Assembly: GCF_004010155.1 (NCBI RefSeq)
Contig: NZ_RRYH01000028.1
Location: forward strand, 1 to 64,000
DNA from: Solirhodobacter olei
GTDB taxonomy: Bacteria > Pseudomonadota > Alphaproteobacteria > Rhodobacterales > Rhodobacteraceae
Reading direction: 5' to 3'
Length of the DNA: 64,000 bases
The notes beneath the pieces were generated by a model. It had not been told where the DNA came from and did no database searches. It saw nothing but the letters and a program-made list of their open reading frames with translations. The position numbers were made by a program, and so were the translations under genes. Shown here piece by piece: positions 52,877 to 63,091 of the stretch (position 1 is the first letter of the stretch; each line of letters starts with the position of its first letter).

Positions 52877-53479
52877 TTAGACCGGAGGCACGGTGCCGCC
52901 GAGGCCTACGATGACAAACTTCGCGATGACCGTCCCCGACGCATCTTGCGTGCCCCGGATAGATACGGCGACCCCGGGTTTTAGGTCCGCCGTCGTTGCC
53001 GGAGAAATGGCGACGATCGGGGTTCTTGGCAACACGTCGATTGTCCGCTGACCGCCCTTGTAAACGAGCGTCAGATGGTCGGCCGAGACCGTCTTTACTG
53101 TGCTTCTTACCGTGGCGTTCGTCATGGTACCCTGCGGAGCCATGGCCCAAGGATAACTGCCCTCGCCGGTGCCCGCCATCGCAGGCGGAAAGATCGTCAC
53201 TTCGACCGCATTTTGGCCGCCGGAGCTGTTCGGCACTGAGCCTACGCCGACGAAGCCGCCGATCTTTACATCCGAGAGCTTCGCCGCCTTAACGCCGATG
53301 AGCCTATACCCCGGCGGCAGCGCTATTGTTCCTTCGGTGCCACCATCGGTCCTAAGGGTGAGGCTGGTGGAGGTGGCGGCAACGACATTGCCGCGCAGGT
53401 GAATGGGCGCCCCGGTCTGGGCAACTGCGACGGCCGGAAGGATCAGAGCAGCGACGGCGAGGCTGAGTCGGGCGTTCAT
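52877..53479 (-). CDS. Secreted DUF5666-like domain protein
   Basis: A 200-residue exported protein with signal peptide (LSLAVAALILPAVAVAQTGA). The mature part shows repeated beta motifs, PIHLRGNVVAATSTSLTLRT and TVRSTVKTVSADHLTLVYKG, followed by PATTADLKPGVAVSIRGTQD. This is the style of DUF5666/OB-like periplasmic proteins, where each repeat describes how a property changes with an ion or ligand. No partner gene; it converges on the frameshifted methyltransferase with an 10-bp gap. Function unknown. Confidence 0.7.
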   Translation of the reverse strand: MNARLSLAVAALILPAVAVAQTGAPIHLRGNVVAATSTSLTLRTDGGTEGTIALPPGYRLIGVKAAKLSDVKIGGFVGVGSVPNSSGGQNAVEVTIFPPAMAGTGEGSYPWAMAPQGTMTNATVRSTVKTVSADHLTLVYKGGQRTIDVLPRTPIVAISPATTADLKPGVAVSIRGTQDASGTVIAKFVIVGLGGTVPPV

Positions 53480-54008
53480 TGCTTCCTCCTGACGTTCAGA
53501 CTGCAGGTGAATTAGCGCGGCGTCAGCTGCAGGCCAGTGCCATCGCCTGTCGGATTGCCGTCAGCAGGATGCAAGGCCCCCATGTCCCGGACGGCAATCA
53601 GCGGCCGAGACTGGACGGTCTGACCTGACTGGTCCGGTCTGATTGTTAGTGAGTATGACCTGCGCAATTGCTGCGCTTGGAAACGAATGGCAGATGTGGA
53701 GATGCCGCGTTGTGGCGGGCTCGACTATGGCAAATGTCCGAAGTAGGCCGATCTTGCATCGAGCTGCGTCCAGCAACGAAATCACCGGGATGGGGAGTGG
53801 GTTGACTGACCAATCCACCTGCGCGCCCCATGCTGCGAGGGCACACAGTGCGATCGATGATGGCAGATGAGCTACGGAGTCACCGGCCCGGATTGATTTC
53901 TGGCGTGAGACATAGAACTGGAACGACTGAGGCTGCGAGAGGACGAAATCCCCATTGAGGGATGAATGGTCATTGGCTCTCCGAATGGGATCGTGGCGAT
54001 TGATGGCT
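53480..54008. other. About 530 bp without a supported gene
   Basis: Contains the promoter side of the secreted protein gene. The open frames on both strands are not protein-like. I see no clear repeat or RNA structure. Probably decayed DNA next to the integrase fragment. Confidence 0.4.
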
Positions 54009-54356
54009 CTATTTCGGAGGGTGCTGCCGCTCAAGGGCGGCACCGCCAACAATCCCGCAATTCTTTTTGCGCTGGACGAAAGGTGCAGCATCATGTGACG
54101 AGCGCCAGCTTTCGCCCGCTGTCGTGGCCGCAAGAGACTGAAGTTGCACAAGAAACCCTCTGAATTCGCTAGCGCGAACCATGTTCTCGATCTTCGGGTG
54201 GCCCAGCAGAACCTGCACTGCGCGCAGGTTTCTCGTGGCGTTGTAGTTGATGGAGGCTTTGGTCCTTCGCCGCGAATGCGTGCCATAATCTTCCTTGCGC
54301 AGGCCGGTCCCGGTGACCCATTCATCCACCGAATGCTTGTTTTCCGACTTCGACAT
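54009..54356 (-). pseudogene. C-terminal fragment of a tyrosine recombinase (phage-type integrase)
   Basis: The minus strand reads WVTGTGLRKEDYGTHSRRRT, then KASINYNATRNLRAVQVLLG and HPKIENMVR. THSRRRT holds the His-x-x-Arg and LLGHPKIENMVR the following His of the integrase catalytic domain. The expected Tyr region does not follow; after about residue 65 the protein pattern is lost, so a frameshift or deletion ended it. The N-terminal half is absent. Confidence 0.75.
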
Positions 54357-54494
54357 GGAACTCGACAGACTGGTCGCGGTCTTCTGAGCCGCGCCACGCT
54401 TACACTGGTGATAAGCTCACTGAAATCCGGAGCCGAAGGCGGGAGCGTGCCGGCGGGCTGTACGGGAAAGTTGCCCGGTGTTGCTTGCTACAGC

Positions 54495-54902
54495 TCAGGC
54501 TGGCAGCGGCAGCACGGCCTTCAACGGCTGCATTTCTGCAACCAGAGCGTCGCGCAGGATCTGCGGGTCAGGAAGTTCGACCCAATAATTGCCCCGCTTG
54601 CACCGCGACAGCAACGTGTCCCTGAACATCAAGTAGGGCTGCAGAAGGTCAGGATTACCGAAGAACGGATGCGAGAGCGCGAGCAGGGTCTCGTAGTTCG
54701 GCACGAGCCCCGGGCGGTAATCCTCGTCGCGAAGGTCGGCGATCACATCGAGCCGGACGTGGCGTTTGTCGCCTCGGACAAGTGGCCCCGCGACCATGAA
54801 ATACCGGCCGAGGACATGCCGACGGAGCGTGGTCAGGATGGCGTTGAGTCGATCGTTGACCGACGGCTCGTCACCGACGGTCGCAACACTGCTATGGAGC
54901 AT
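54495..54902 (-). CDS. Protein of unknown function (135 aa)
   Basis: A protein-like frame: DRLNAILTTLRRHVLGRYFM, GPLVRGDKRHVRLDVIADLR, GLVPNYETLLALSHPFFGNP and LMFRDTLLSRCKRGNYWVEL. ATG 54902 has AGGAAAG upstream. It looks soluble and compact. No family was recognised and the neighbours are mobile-element debris, so it may have arrived with them. Confidence 0.5.
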   Translation of the reverse strand: MLHSSVATVGDEPSVNDRLNAILTTLRRHVLGRYFMVAGPLVRGDKRHVRLDVIADLRDEDYRPGLVPNYETLLALSHPFFGNPDLLQPYLMFRDTLLSRCKRGNYWVELPDPQILRDALVAEMQPLKAVLPLPA

Positions 54903-55476
54903 CGGATAGTCTTTCCTGGACTGAAGGTCGACGGCTAGGACTTTTGCAGATCATCGAACTCGGAAAGTCTGACCACTTGATAACGGACCGGTAACGATCC
55001 GGACAACGAAAAATCACTATGATGAATGTGCCGGTTCTGCTTTCGGCAGTGATTGGCCAACCACCACCTATAGGGCTCGGCAACAATGCGCCCACGAGGC
55101 TTGGCGGCGAAGGCACATTCGGGCCGCCGAACTTGGCCGCATCTCGACACCCGGCCATGGGCCAGGGGCGCAGCCGTTCCTGGCGGAGGTTCGGGACGCC
55201 CCGATAAGCAGGAGACCGCAATCAGGAGCCGCGGCTTCTCCTCCACTCAGCTATTTCCCGGCACCCAAGTTCGTTGCAGCCGAGCCACTCTGCTCGGCAT
55301 CCGGCGGTATCAGTTTGGCGACGATCACCCATCAGAGCGGCTCATTCGCCGTGCAACCCAGTTCCGTCGTGGCGCCCGCGCCCGTTCGCGAGTGCCGGCG
55401 GCAGCCGCGAAAGCGCCCGGTGCAGCGGTTAAGCGGACACCAACAACCGCATCGCGGGGCCGGTCGGACGAAGATC
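54903..55476. other. About 570 bp without a supported gene
   Basis: Several overlapping open frames, none with both start site and protein-like composition. No clear structure seen. Confidence 0.4.
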
Positions 55477-55809
55477 CTATGCGGCGAACTCTGAACGCGC
55501 TGCGAAGAATGCCGCGTGCAACTCCTGCATTTCCGGCCCGGGCAGCACCAGCCCGATGCTGGTCAAGCGTCCAAAGATGGCACTCAGCTGAGCATACTCC
55601 AGGGTCTCGGCGGTTTCCGTGCTCGCAAGCCGCCCGAGTTCTTCGGCCAACTTCAAGGCGGCGGCCTGACGGGTATCCTTCTGCAATCTCGTAAGTGGTG
55701 CTGAACCTCCGCTTACGAACAACCGGAGTTCAGCGTTGCGGACGATGCGTGCCCGCGCACTCTGCACGGCGCCACACAGGCGTCCGATCCCGACAGGGTT
55801 CGTTTCCAT
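55477..55809 (-). CDS. Small helical protein of unknown function (110 aa)
   Basis: ATG 55809 has a strong GGGAGGAAAG site. The protein is mostly helical: METNPVGIGRLCGAVQSARA, then LQKDTRQAAALKLAEELGRL and LEYAQLSAIFGRLTSIGLVL. It has the look of a short coiled-coil or helix bundle. No family recognised. Confidence 0.5.
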   Translation of the reverse strand: METNPVGIGRLCGAVQSARARIVRNAELRLFVSGGSAPLTRLQKDTRQAAALKLAEELGRLASTETAETLEYAQLSAIFGRLTSIGLVLPGPEMQELHAAFFAARSEFAA

Positions 55810-55923
55810 GGCTGCTTTCCTCCCTGCTGCATGATGCGCTCGCCCAGGACGTGTGTCCAACTCTGAGATCGAACTGTGTCTGGCGCATGTCGACTGACGG
55901 CGGCCCATCGCCGAGGCTACCCG

Positions 55924-56040
55924 TCAGGTTGGGCACCGCTTGGCCGAGGCGGGCGGCGCGCTGACTTCCGTGTCGCCGATCCCCTCGGGGCGCTCAACGC
56001 CCTTCAGCAGTTCATCCCGAAGTTCCTTGGAGATCGTCAT
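55924..56040 (-). mobile_element. IS256-family transposase N-terminal fragment
   Basis: A 38-codon frame, MTISKELRDELLKGVERPEG then IGDTEVSAPP and a stop. The first 20 residues are the typical opening of IS256-type (mutator) transposases; the rest does not fit. GGAAG precedes ATG 56040. Only the left end of the element remains. Confidence 0.65.
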
Positions 56041-56186
56041 GCATGCTTCCTTTCGATGAAGCATTGACCGGATCACTCATACACAGGGCACAGAATCCGG
56101 CCGCAAGCTTCGCCTTGCGTTCGGCGAGGTTGGGCATGTTCGGCGGTGATAAGAACCAGAGCGCGACCGCCTTGCCTGAACATCAG

Positions 56187-57779
56187 TTATTCCGCCGTCC
56201 GCATCCCCAGCCGCCGCAAGACCCTGCGCTCTGCCAGCACGACGATCTGATAGCAAGCCGCAGACACCAGCACCGCGACGGCGGCCACAGTCCAGATCAT
56301 CCCGTAGTCAAGATAACCCCGCGACTGGTTCAGAAGGTTGCCGAGCCCGGTGCCGGTCGCGAGCCACTCTGCGATCATCACCCCGAGGAGCGCGCGTGGC
56401 ACCGTGAGGCGGGTCGCGGCGAAGAGATAGGGAAGCGAGGCCGGGATTGTCACCATCCGCATCTCGCGCCAGACGCCCGCCCCGTAGGCCCGCGGAAGTT
56501 CCACGGCCGAGCGGGGAACGAGTGCAAGGCCCTGTGCCAGCGTCACGAAGGCCGGGAAGAAGGTGACAGAGATCGTGACCCACAGTGTAAGCGAGGTGCC
56601 CCGGCCCAGGATCAGGACGAGAAGAGGCGTCAACGCGACGAGCGGCATCGTCTGAGTGACAAGTGCCACCGGCATGAAGGCCCGCACCGCCTCCGGGAAA
56701 AGGCGGGAGGAGATGGCAAGCAGGAAGGCAAAGGCCAGGCCGACAAGCATGCCGATCCCGGTCACCGGCAGCGTCTGGCCAAGTGCATGCAGAAGTCGCG
56801 CTTGGGCGCTCGCTGAGGCTGGGGAGAAGAACAGGTAGTCAGCCACCCCGAGCGGCGTCTTGGCAATCAGCCAGGGTGCTCCTGTCCCCCAGATGAAGAG
56901 CCACCAGAAGCAGAATGGTAGCGCCAGCGACCCTGCCGCGAACAAGAGCCGCGACGCGAGCGGCTCATCCGTCGCGTCTCCGCCCGGCACGGCGGCATTC
57001 AGCGTCACTGCACGTGTCGCGCCGACGAAGCGGCGGGCGATCAAAGCGAAGGCAAGATAGCTCAGCCCGGCGATCGCTGTGGCGACGAGGCCGATGCCCC
57101 AGAGCCGCGTTGGCATCCCCTGACCTAGCGAGCCCAGAAGGTAGACCCCGAGCCCCCAGCGGTCTCCCCCGCCGCCGAATTCGGCAAGGATCGCTCCCAG
57201 AACGGCGTTTGGCGCTGCGATCCGGAACCCCGAGAGGATAGAGGGGAGCGCACCGCGAAGCTGCACCATGGTCAGAACTTTGACCCGCCCACCGCCATAG
57301 GCGCGCACCATGTCTGTCGCCCGGCTGTCGGCCTGGCTTATGCCGACGACCGTTGCCGTCATCGTGACGAAATAGACCCCGAGCGTGGCCAGGACCACCC
57401 GCGGTTCCATGCCGGTAAGCGTCAGCGTCAGTATCGGCGCTATGGCGATCGCCGGCAGCGAGAAGATGGCGACATTCACGCCCCGGAACAGCCGCAGCAT
57501 CCGCGGTGACAGCGCGAAGACGATCCCCGCGCCAACGCCGATGAGATTGCCGAACAGGAAGCCCAGGCTGGAGCCGATCAGCGTCGCCTCGATATGCCTG
57601 GGATAGTCCGCCCGATCGATCCAGAGCCGCTCGAGGATCGCTGTCGGCGAGGGCAACGCACCCTGAGCGACGAGGCCGAAGTGGCCCACGACCTCCCACA
57701 GCAGGAGGAGGATGACCAAATTGCGGAGCCCCGGCGGGATCCGCCCCGCGCTCGCCCGTTCTCCTGGCAGCGCCGCCAT
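56187..57779 (-). CDS. ABC transporter permease with two fused transmembrane domains
   Basis: A 530-residue permease with about twelve hydrophobic segments: two SsuC/TauC-type BPD_transp_1 units in one chain. Unit 1 begins NLVILLLLWEVVGHFGLVAQ; unit 2 begins after residue 270 (LLFAAGSLALPFCFWWLFIW). Each has its ATPase-contact loop (AYGGGRVKVLTMVQLRGALP and AYGAGVWREMRMVTIPASLP). Single permeases of this family pair as dimers, so here the dimer is fused. ATG 57779 has GAGGGGG upstream; ATG 57794 would overlap the ATPase gene. Last gene of the operon. Confidence 0.88.
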   Translation of the reverse strand: MAALPGERASAGRIPPGLRNLVILLLLWEVVGHFGLVAQGALPSPTAILERLWIDRADYPRHIEATLIGSSLGFLFGNLIGVGAGIVFALSPRMLRLFRGVNVAIFSLPAIAIAPILTLTLTGMEPRVVLATLGVYFVTMTATVVGISQADSRATDMVRAYGGGRVKVLTMVQLRGALPSILSGFRIAAPNAVLGAILAEFGGGGDRWGLGVYLLGSLGQGMPTRLWGIGLVATAIAGLSYLAFALIARRFVGATRAVTLNAAVPGGDATDEPLASRLLFAAGSLALPFCFWWLFIWGTGAPWLIAKTPLGVADYLFFSPASASAQARLLHALGQTLPVTGIGMLVGLAFAFLLAISSRLFPEAVRAFMPVALVTQTMPLVALTPLLVLILGRGTSLTLWVTISVTFFPAFVTLAQGLALVPRSAVELPRAYGAGVWREMRMVTIPASLPYLFAATRLTVPRALLGVMIAEWLATGTGLGNLLNQSRGYLDYGMIWTVAAVAVLVSAACYQIVVLAERRVLRRLGMRTAE

Positions 57780-57786
57780 GACCCCC

Positions 57787-58566
57787 TCAGGCATCGACTG
57801 CCCCGCCCGTCAGAGCCTCGGCGATCCGGTCACAAAGGGCATGGAACGCCGGATCGGACCATAGGCTGGGTGCGCGGGGGCGCGCGAAAGGCACCTCGAT
57901 CGCCTCGACGATACGGCCCGGGTTCGCCTGCATGACCAGCACCCGGTCGGCGAGAAACACCGCTTCATCGATCCCGTGAGTGACGAGGAGGGCGGTCGAG
58001 CCCGTCTCGGCCCAGACTCGCTGCAACTCGACGTTCATCTGCCGGCGCAAGATCTGATCGAGCGCCCCGAAGGGCTCATCCATGAACAGGACCTGCGGCT
58101 CTGTCACCAGCGCGCGCGCAATGGCGACGCGCTGGCGCATGCCGCCTGAGAGTTCTCCCGGCAGCGAGTTCTCGTAGCCGGTGAGCCCGACTAGATCGAT
58201 CAGCGCACGCACCCGTGCGGTGTGGGCGTCGCGCTTGCGCCCAAGCACTTCGAGCGGCGCCTCTACGTTTCGCATCACGCTCCGCCAGGGAAGGAGAGCA
58301 GCGTCCTGGAAGGCGACGCCGGTCAGCCCTGACCGGGCCGCCTCCGCTGGCGCCATGCCAGCGATGCGGGCTGTTCCCGTGTCCGGAGCCTCAAGCCCAA
58401 GCGCGATCCTCATCACGGTGGACTTGCCGCACCCGGACGGCCCGATCAGTGCCGTGAAGGAGCCGGCCGGGCAGGTGAGCGAAACCTCTCTCAGAGCCTC
58501 GACCGTCCGGCCGCGGCCGCGGAAGGTCTTTCCTATCCCCGCCAGCGACAGGCCCTCTGCCGCCAT
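57787..58566 (-). CDS. ABC transporter ATP-binding protein (nitrate/sulfonate/thiamine-precursor class)
   Basis: A 259-residue ATPase of the SsuB/TauB/NrtD class: Walker A IGPSGCGKST, signature LSGGMRQRVAIARAL, Walker B VLFMDEPFGALD and H-loop LLVTHGIDEAVFLADRV. Start ATG 58566 overlaps the stop of the binding-protein gene. It energises the fused permease; the substrate follows from the binding protein (see there). Confidence 0.9.
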   Translation of the reverse strand: MAAEGLSLAGIGKTFRGRGRTVEALREVSLTCPAGSFTALIGPSGCGKSTVMRIALGLEAPDTGTARIAGMAPAEAARSGLTGVAFQDAALLPWRSVMRNVEAPLEVLGRKRDAHTARVRALIDLVGLTGYENSLPGELSGGMRQRVAIARALVTEPQVLFMDEPFGALDQILRRQMNVELQRVWAETGSTALLVTHGIDEAVFLADRVLVMQANPGRIVEAIEVPFARPRAPSLWSDPAFHALCDRIAEALTGGAVDA

Positions 58567-59540
58567 CAGATTTCCTCGAGGAGCGTGGTATCGAACATCT
58601 TCCGGGTTCCCTTGATCCCCACGTCGGCAAGTGCCTTGAGGTTCGCATCGATCCCTTCTTCCGTCATCGAGAAGATGCCCTTCGGCGTCTCGATCAGGGG
58701 CTTCTGCGCCTCGTTCAGGAAGACCTCGTTGCCGACGGTGCGGCCAGAGCCCTTGAACCAGGTATCCTTGAACTTCGGCGGCCATGCCTTCGGATCGGCG
58801 AAATTGTCGTTCCAGCCCTTCCGGCTGGCCCTGAGCCAGGCCACCAGTTCCTTGCGCTTCGACTTCAGCACATCCTCGGTCACCACGACAGTATCGTTGT
58901 AGATGGTAAAGCCATAATCATAGAGCAGGAAGGAGACCACTTTCACGCCCTGCTGCTCGATCGTGTAGGGCACATCCGTGACGAAATCGAGCGTCGCGTC
59001 GACCTCGCCCTTGATCAGAGGCGTCGGGTCGTAGGCGTAGGGAACGATCTTCACCTTTGACGGATCGACGTGGTTGAGCTTCAACATCGCGTCGACTGAG
59101 ATCACATTGACCGGCGGCACCGCCAGCGTCTTGCCCACAAGATCGGCCGGCGTTCTGATCGGCTTCGACGCCAGAGAGATCACGCCCAGCGGGTTCTTCT
59201 GATATTCTGTGCCAATGATCTTGAACGGCGCGCCCTGTTCGGCAATCGCCTTGATCGTCGTATCCGGCGTCGTAAGCGTCAGGTCGGCATGACCGGCGAT
59301 AATCGTTGATTCCGGGATCACGTCCGGCCCGCCGGGCAGATAGGTGAGGTCCAGACCCTCGGCCTTGTAGTAGCCCTTATCGATGGCGACGAAATAGCCC
59401 ATGAATTCGCCATCGTTGATCCAGGAAGCCTGCATCCTGAGAGGCGAGCTGCCAGCGGCGAAGCTGCGCATCGGCAGGGCGGAGGCAACGAGACCGGCGG
59501 CGGAACTGCCCAGGAAGCGGCGGCGGTTTAGTCGAAGCAT
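58566..59540 (-). CDS. ABC substrate-binding protein, NMT1/THI5-like, Tat-exported
   Basis: A 324-residue periplasmic protein of the NMT1/THI5 family. It carries a twin-arginine signal (LNRRRFLGSSAAGLVASALP), so it is folded before export. Mature part: QASWINDGEFMGYFVAIDKG, then YYKAEGLDLTYLPGGPDVIP, the typical opening of ThiY-like pyrimidine-binding proteins, and GHADLTLTTPDTTIKAIAEQ. Its partner genes are the ATPase, the fused permease and the cyclo-ligase-like gene 24 bp upstream. Uptake of a thiamine-precursor-like pyrimidine is a reasonable guess; sulfonate or nitrate uptake is less likely. Confidence 0.87.
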   Translation of the reverse strand: MLRLNRRRFLGSSAAGLVASALPMRSFAAGSSPLRMQASWINDGEFMGYFVAIDKGYYKAEGLDLTYLPGGPDVIPESTIIAGHADLTLTTPDTTIKAIAEQGAPFKIIGTEYQKNPLGVISLASKPIRTPADLVGKTLAVPPVNVISVDAMLKLNHVDPSKVKIVPYAYDPTPLIKGEVDATLDFVTDVPYTIEQQGVKVVSFLLYDYGFTIYNDTVVVTEDVLKSKRKELVAWLRASRKGWNDNFADPKAWPPKFKDTWFKGSGRTVGNEVFLNEAQKPLIETPKGIFSMTEEGIDANLKALADVGIKGTRKMFDTTLLEEI

Positions 59541-59564
59541 GTCTTCTCTCCTGTTGTTTGTGGT

Positions 59565-60302
59565 TCAGGCGAGTCCCTGAATTCTCTGAAGTTCTTGAAG
59601 GGGCGGAGTGTCTGCGATCTGGCGCGGCTCCAGCAGCGGCCATTTCACCCCGCGCGGCCGCTTGGCCCGCCGCGAGATGCGGTGCATCTCTCCGGGCGTC
59701 GCGATCATGTCGACGAGGATGTCCGTTTCCGAGGGCTGCAGGTTCTCCTGCACGACCTGGCAATCATGGGTCACGGCAATCACGGGCGTCGTTTCGTCCA
59801 CGAGCCCGAGATCGGTGAACATTCCCCATTCAAGGTCGAAGAACCCGTGGCCCTTGCCGAAGCGCACCCCGTTCAGGGACACCGCCGAGGCGCCGGTGAC
59901 AAGTAGGTCGAACCTTCCACGCTCGGCGATCTCGGTCAGCGTGATCGGGCGGCCGAAATGCTCCATGCCGTCAAGCCAGGCGGCGTAGAGCTCAGCGCCC
60001 TCCGGCACCATGCCGGGTTCCATCAGCAGGAAGCCGCGGTAAATGCCATAGGTGGACATCACGAAGGGCTTCTTCTCGGCAATCAGCCGGCGGCGGAGAT
60101 CGACCAGGCAGTTGTCCGGTGTGATGAAGGCGAAGCGCGTGTCGCGGTAGGCCGGCTCGGCCACGACCCGCTCGGTCGCAAGCTCGGAGCCTTGGAAATC
60201 CGGGATCACTTCGGCGAAATTGGTGTGAAAGCGCGTATCGGGTCTGGCCACGTCCTTCAGCTTCGCCCAGATTTTCTCGCGCATCACTCTTGAGGTTGAC
60301 AT
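59565..60302 (-). CDS. 5-formyltetrahydrofolate cyclo-ligase-like protein (COG0212 paralogue)
   Basis: A 245-residue member of the 5-FCL superfamily. It keeps MREKIWAKLKD, a DLRRRLIAEKKPFVMSTYGI region and the site VRFGKGHGFFDLEWGMF, which stands for the GKGGGYYD motif of true cyclo-ligases. Length and variant motif point to the paralogous branch that has been tied by gene clustering to thiamine metabolism, not to the housekeeping enzyme. ATG 60302 follows GGGATGG. First gene of the operon with the NMT1/THI5-type ABC importer. The reaction is unknown; repair or salvage of a damaged precursor is possible. Confidence 0.82.
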   Translation of the reverse strand: MSTSRVMREKIWAKLKDVARPDTRFHTNFAEVIPDFQGSELATERVVAEPAYRDTRFAFITPDNCLVDLRRRLIAEKKPFVMSTYGIYRGFLLMEPGMVPEGAELYAAWLDGMEHFGRPITLTEIAERGRFDLLVTGASAVSLNGVRFGKGHGFFDLEWGMFTDLGLVDETTPVIAVTHDCQVVQENLQPSETDILVDMIATPGEMHRISRRAKRPRGVKWPLLEPRQIADTPPLQELQRIQGLA

Positions 60303-60325
60303 GGTTCCATCCCGGCCGTTTCTTT

Positions 60326-60354
60326 GTTTCATAACGATGAAACATGAGTTTCAT
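60326..60354. promoter_or_regulatory. RpiR-type operator with an extra half-site
   Basis: GTTTCAT (60326-60332) and ATGAAAC (60337-60343) are perfect complements around AACG. A further GTTTCAT follows at 60348-60354. It lies in the 85-bp gap between the divergent operon and the RpiR gene, so one protein can control both sides. Confidence 0.75.
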
Positions 60355-60387
60355 AGGTCAAGCGGAATCTGAGAGGACGGGACGAAA

Positions 60388-61236
60388 ATGGCGTCGAGAC
60401 TGGTCCTCCTGATTCAGGAAAAAATGGCCCGCCTGACCGTAAGCGAGCGCAAGATCGCCGAAGTTATTTTGAACAATCAGGGGATTATCGAGACCCACAC
60501 GGCGACCGAACTGGCCGCGATGGCTGGCGTCTCAAAAGCCACCTGTGCCCGTTTTTTCCGCACTTTGGGATACGCTGATTTCGAGGAAGTGCGACTTCAG
60601 GCCCGCGATGAACGCAATCGGACCCAGCCATACCGCCCCGCGGAGGACGGGGCCGAGCGTGTGATTCTCGGCCGAGCGATCTCCGACCATCTGGAGCTTG
60701 AGTTGCGCAACATCACCCGCAGTTTCGAGGAGCTGCGGTCCGACGTCCTTCAGGAGGTGGTGCAGATGGTCGAGGAGGCGCCACGGGTCTGGTTCCTTGG
60801 TTTTGGTGCCGAGGATGGTGTCGCGAGGCTTGGCCGTGCCATCTTCAGCCGGGTTCGTCACGACGTGCACTATTTCTCGGGCATCGGAGAGGACTGGTCT
60901 TCCGATCTCGCCATGACCGGCCCGCGCGATGTGCTGATGCTGCTGACACTCGAACCTCGCCCCAAGATCCTGCGCTCCATTCTGAGTTCTGCACGCACCT
61001 CGCGGATGCGGATCGTCACCCTGACGGATCATGCCTACCGCGGCCAGGCAGAGCGCTATTCTGATGCCGTCCTGCCCTGTCACGTTGCCAATTACGGCAT
61101 TGTGCCGACCCACGCGACGATGCTGACCCTCCTCAGGCTGATAACGATCACCTACGCGAGTCAGAACGCCGACGCGGTGCGGCGGAGGGCGGAGATGCTC
61201 GACAGCATCCAGGAGGAGCTGGACATGATGGAGTAG
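60388..61236 (+). CDS. RpiR/MurR family transcriptional regulator (HTH-SIS)
   Basis: A 282-residue regulator. N-terminal helix-turn-helix: TATELAAMAGVSKATCARFF, then RTLGYADFEEVRLQA. Residues 120-255 form a SIS domain (VWFLGFGAEDGVARLGRAIF), a sugar-phosphate or small phosphorylated-ligand sensor in other family members. It is divergent from the cyclo-ligase/ABC operon and the GTTTCAT repeats lie between. SIS regulators usually sense phosphosugars, so its link to this operon is unusual. Ligand unknown. Confidence 0.88.
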   Translation: MASRLVLLIQEKMARLTVSERKIAEVILNNQGIIETHTATELAAMAGVSKATCARFFRTLGYADFEEVRLQARDERNRTQPYRPAEDGAERVILGRAISDHLELELRNITRSFEELRSDVLQEVVQMVEEAPRVWFLGFGAEDGVARLGRAIFSRVRHDVHYFSGIGEDWSSDLAMTGPRDVLMLLTLEPRPKILRSILSSARTSRMRIVTLTDHAYRGQAERYSDAVLPCHVANYGIVPTHATMLTLLRLITITYASQNADAVRRRAEMLDSIQEELDMME

Positions 61237-61594
61237 GCGGCAACAGGGGCGACAAATCGCGACGGGACACCTTCGGACGGTTTTGCTGATATCCTTCGTT
61301 TGCAGCCTAGAGCCGGCCCCGACGTCCCCCATCCTTTCCGTGACATCCGTACAGTTCGGCCGAAATGGGTTCCGCGAAGCTCTGATCGCTGCAATCTCCA
61401 AGCCATGTTCTGCACTTGCAGCACTGCGGCATCCGGGCTAAGGGCCTCCGTGATTTCACCGGACCCGGCTTACCCGGGTGGCTCGGCCCGGCGCCTATCC
61501 CCGGGACAACCCACCATCACCTCGCCATTCGCGACCCGCGCCAAGCGCTGCCGGACGCGATGCGGGTGGTGCTCGTCGAAGACTGAACAACGCC
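61237..61594. other. Region upstream of the SulP gene, no gene supported
   Basis: About 360 bp. Just before the SulP gene one frame reads [20 protein letters not shown] and ends in LVED-stop at 61587, which looks like the end of a lost protein, but nothing upstream is protein-like. The SulP promoter should be here; I could not fix it. Confidence 0.4.
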
Positions 61595-63079
<1,485 letters not shown>

Positions 63080-63091
63080 GGGAGAGAGACC

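Noticed and set aside
54903-55476. Possible genes in the scrapyard gap
   Set aside because: Frames of 100-200 codons exist on both strands but have neither ribosome binding site nor protein-like composition.
60360-60387. CTGAGA box before the rpiR gene as part of a TPP riboswitch
   Set aside because: Only the six-base box is there; the other conserved THI elements are absent, and there is no room before the start codon. It is also on the strand opposite to the importer operon.
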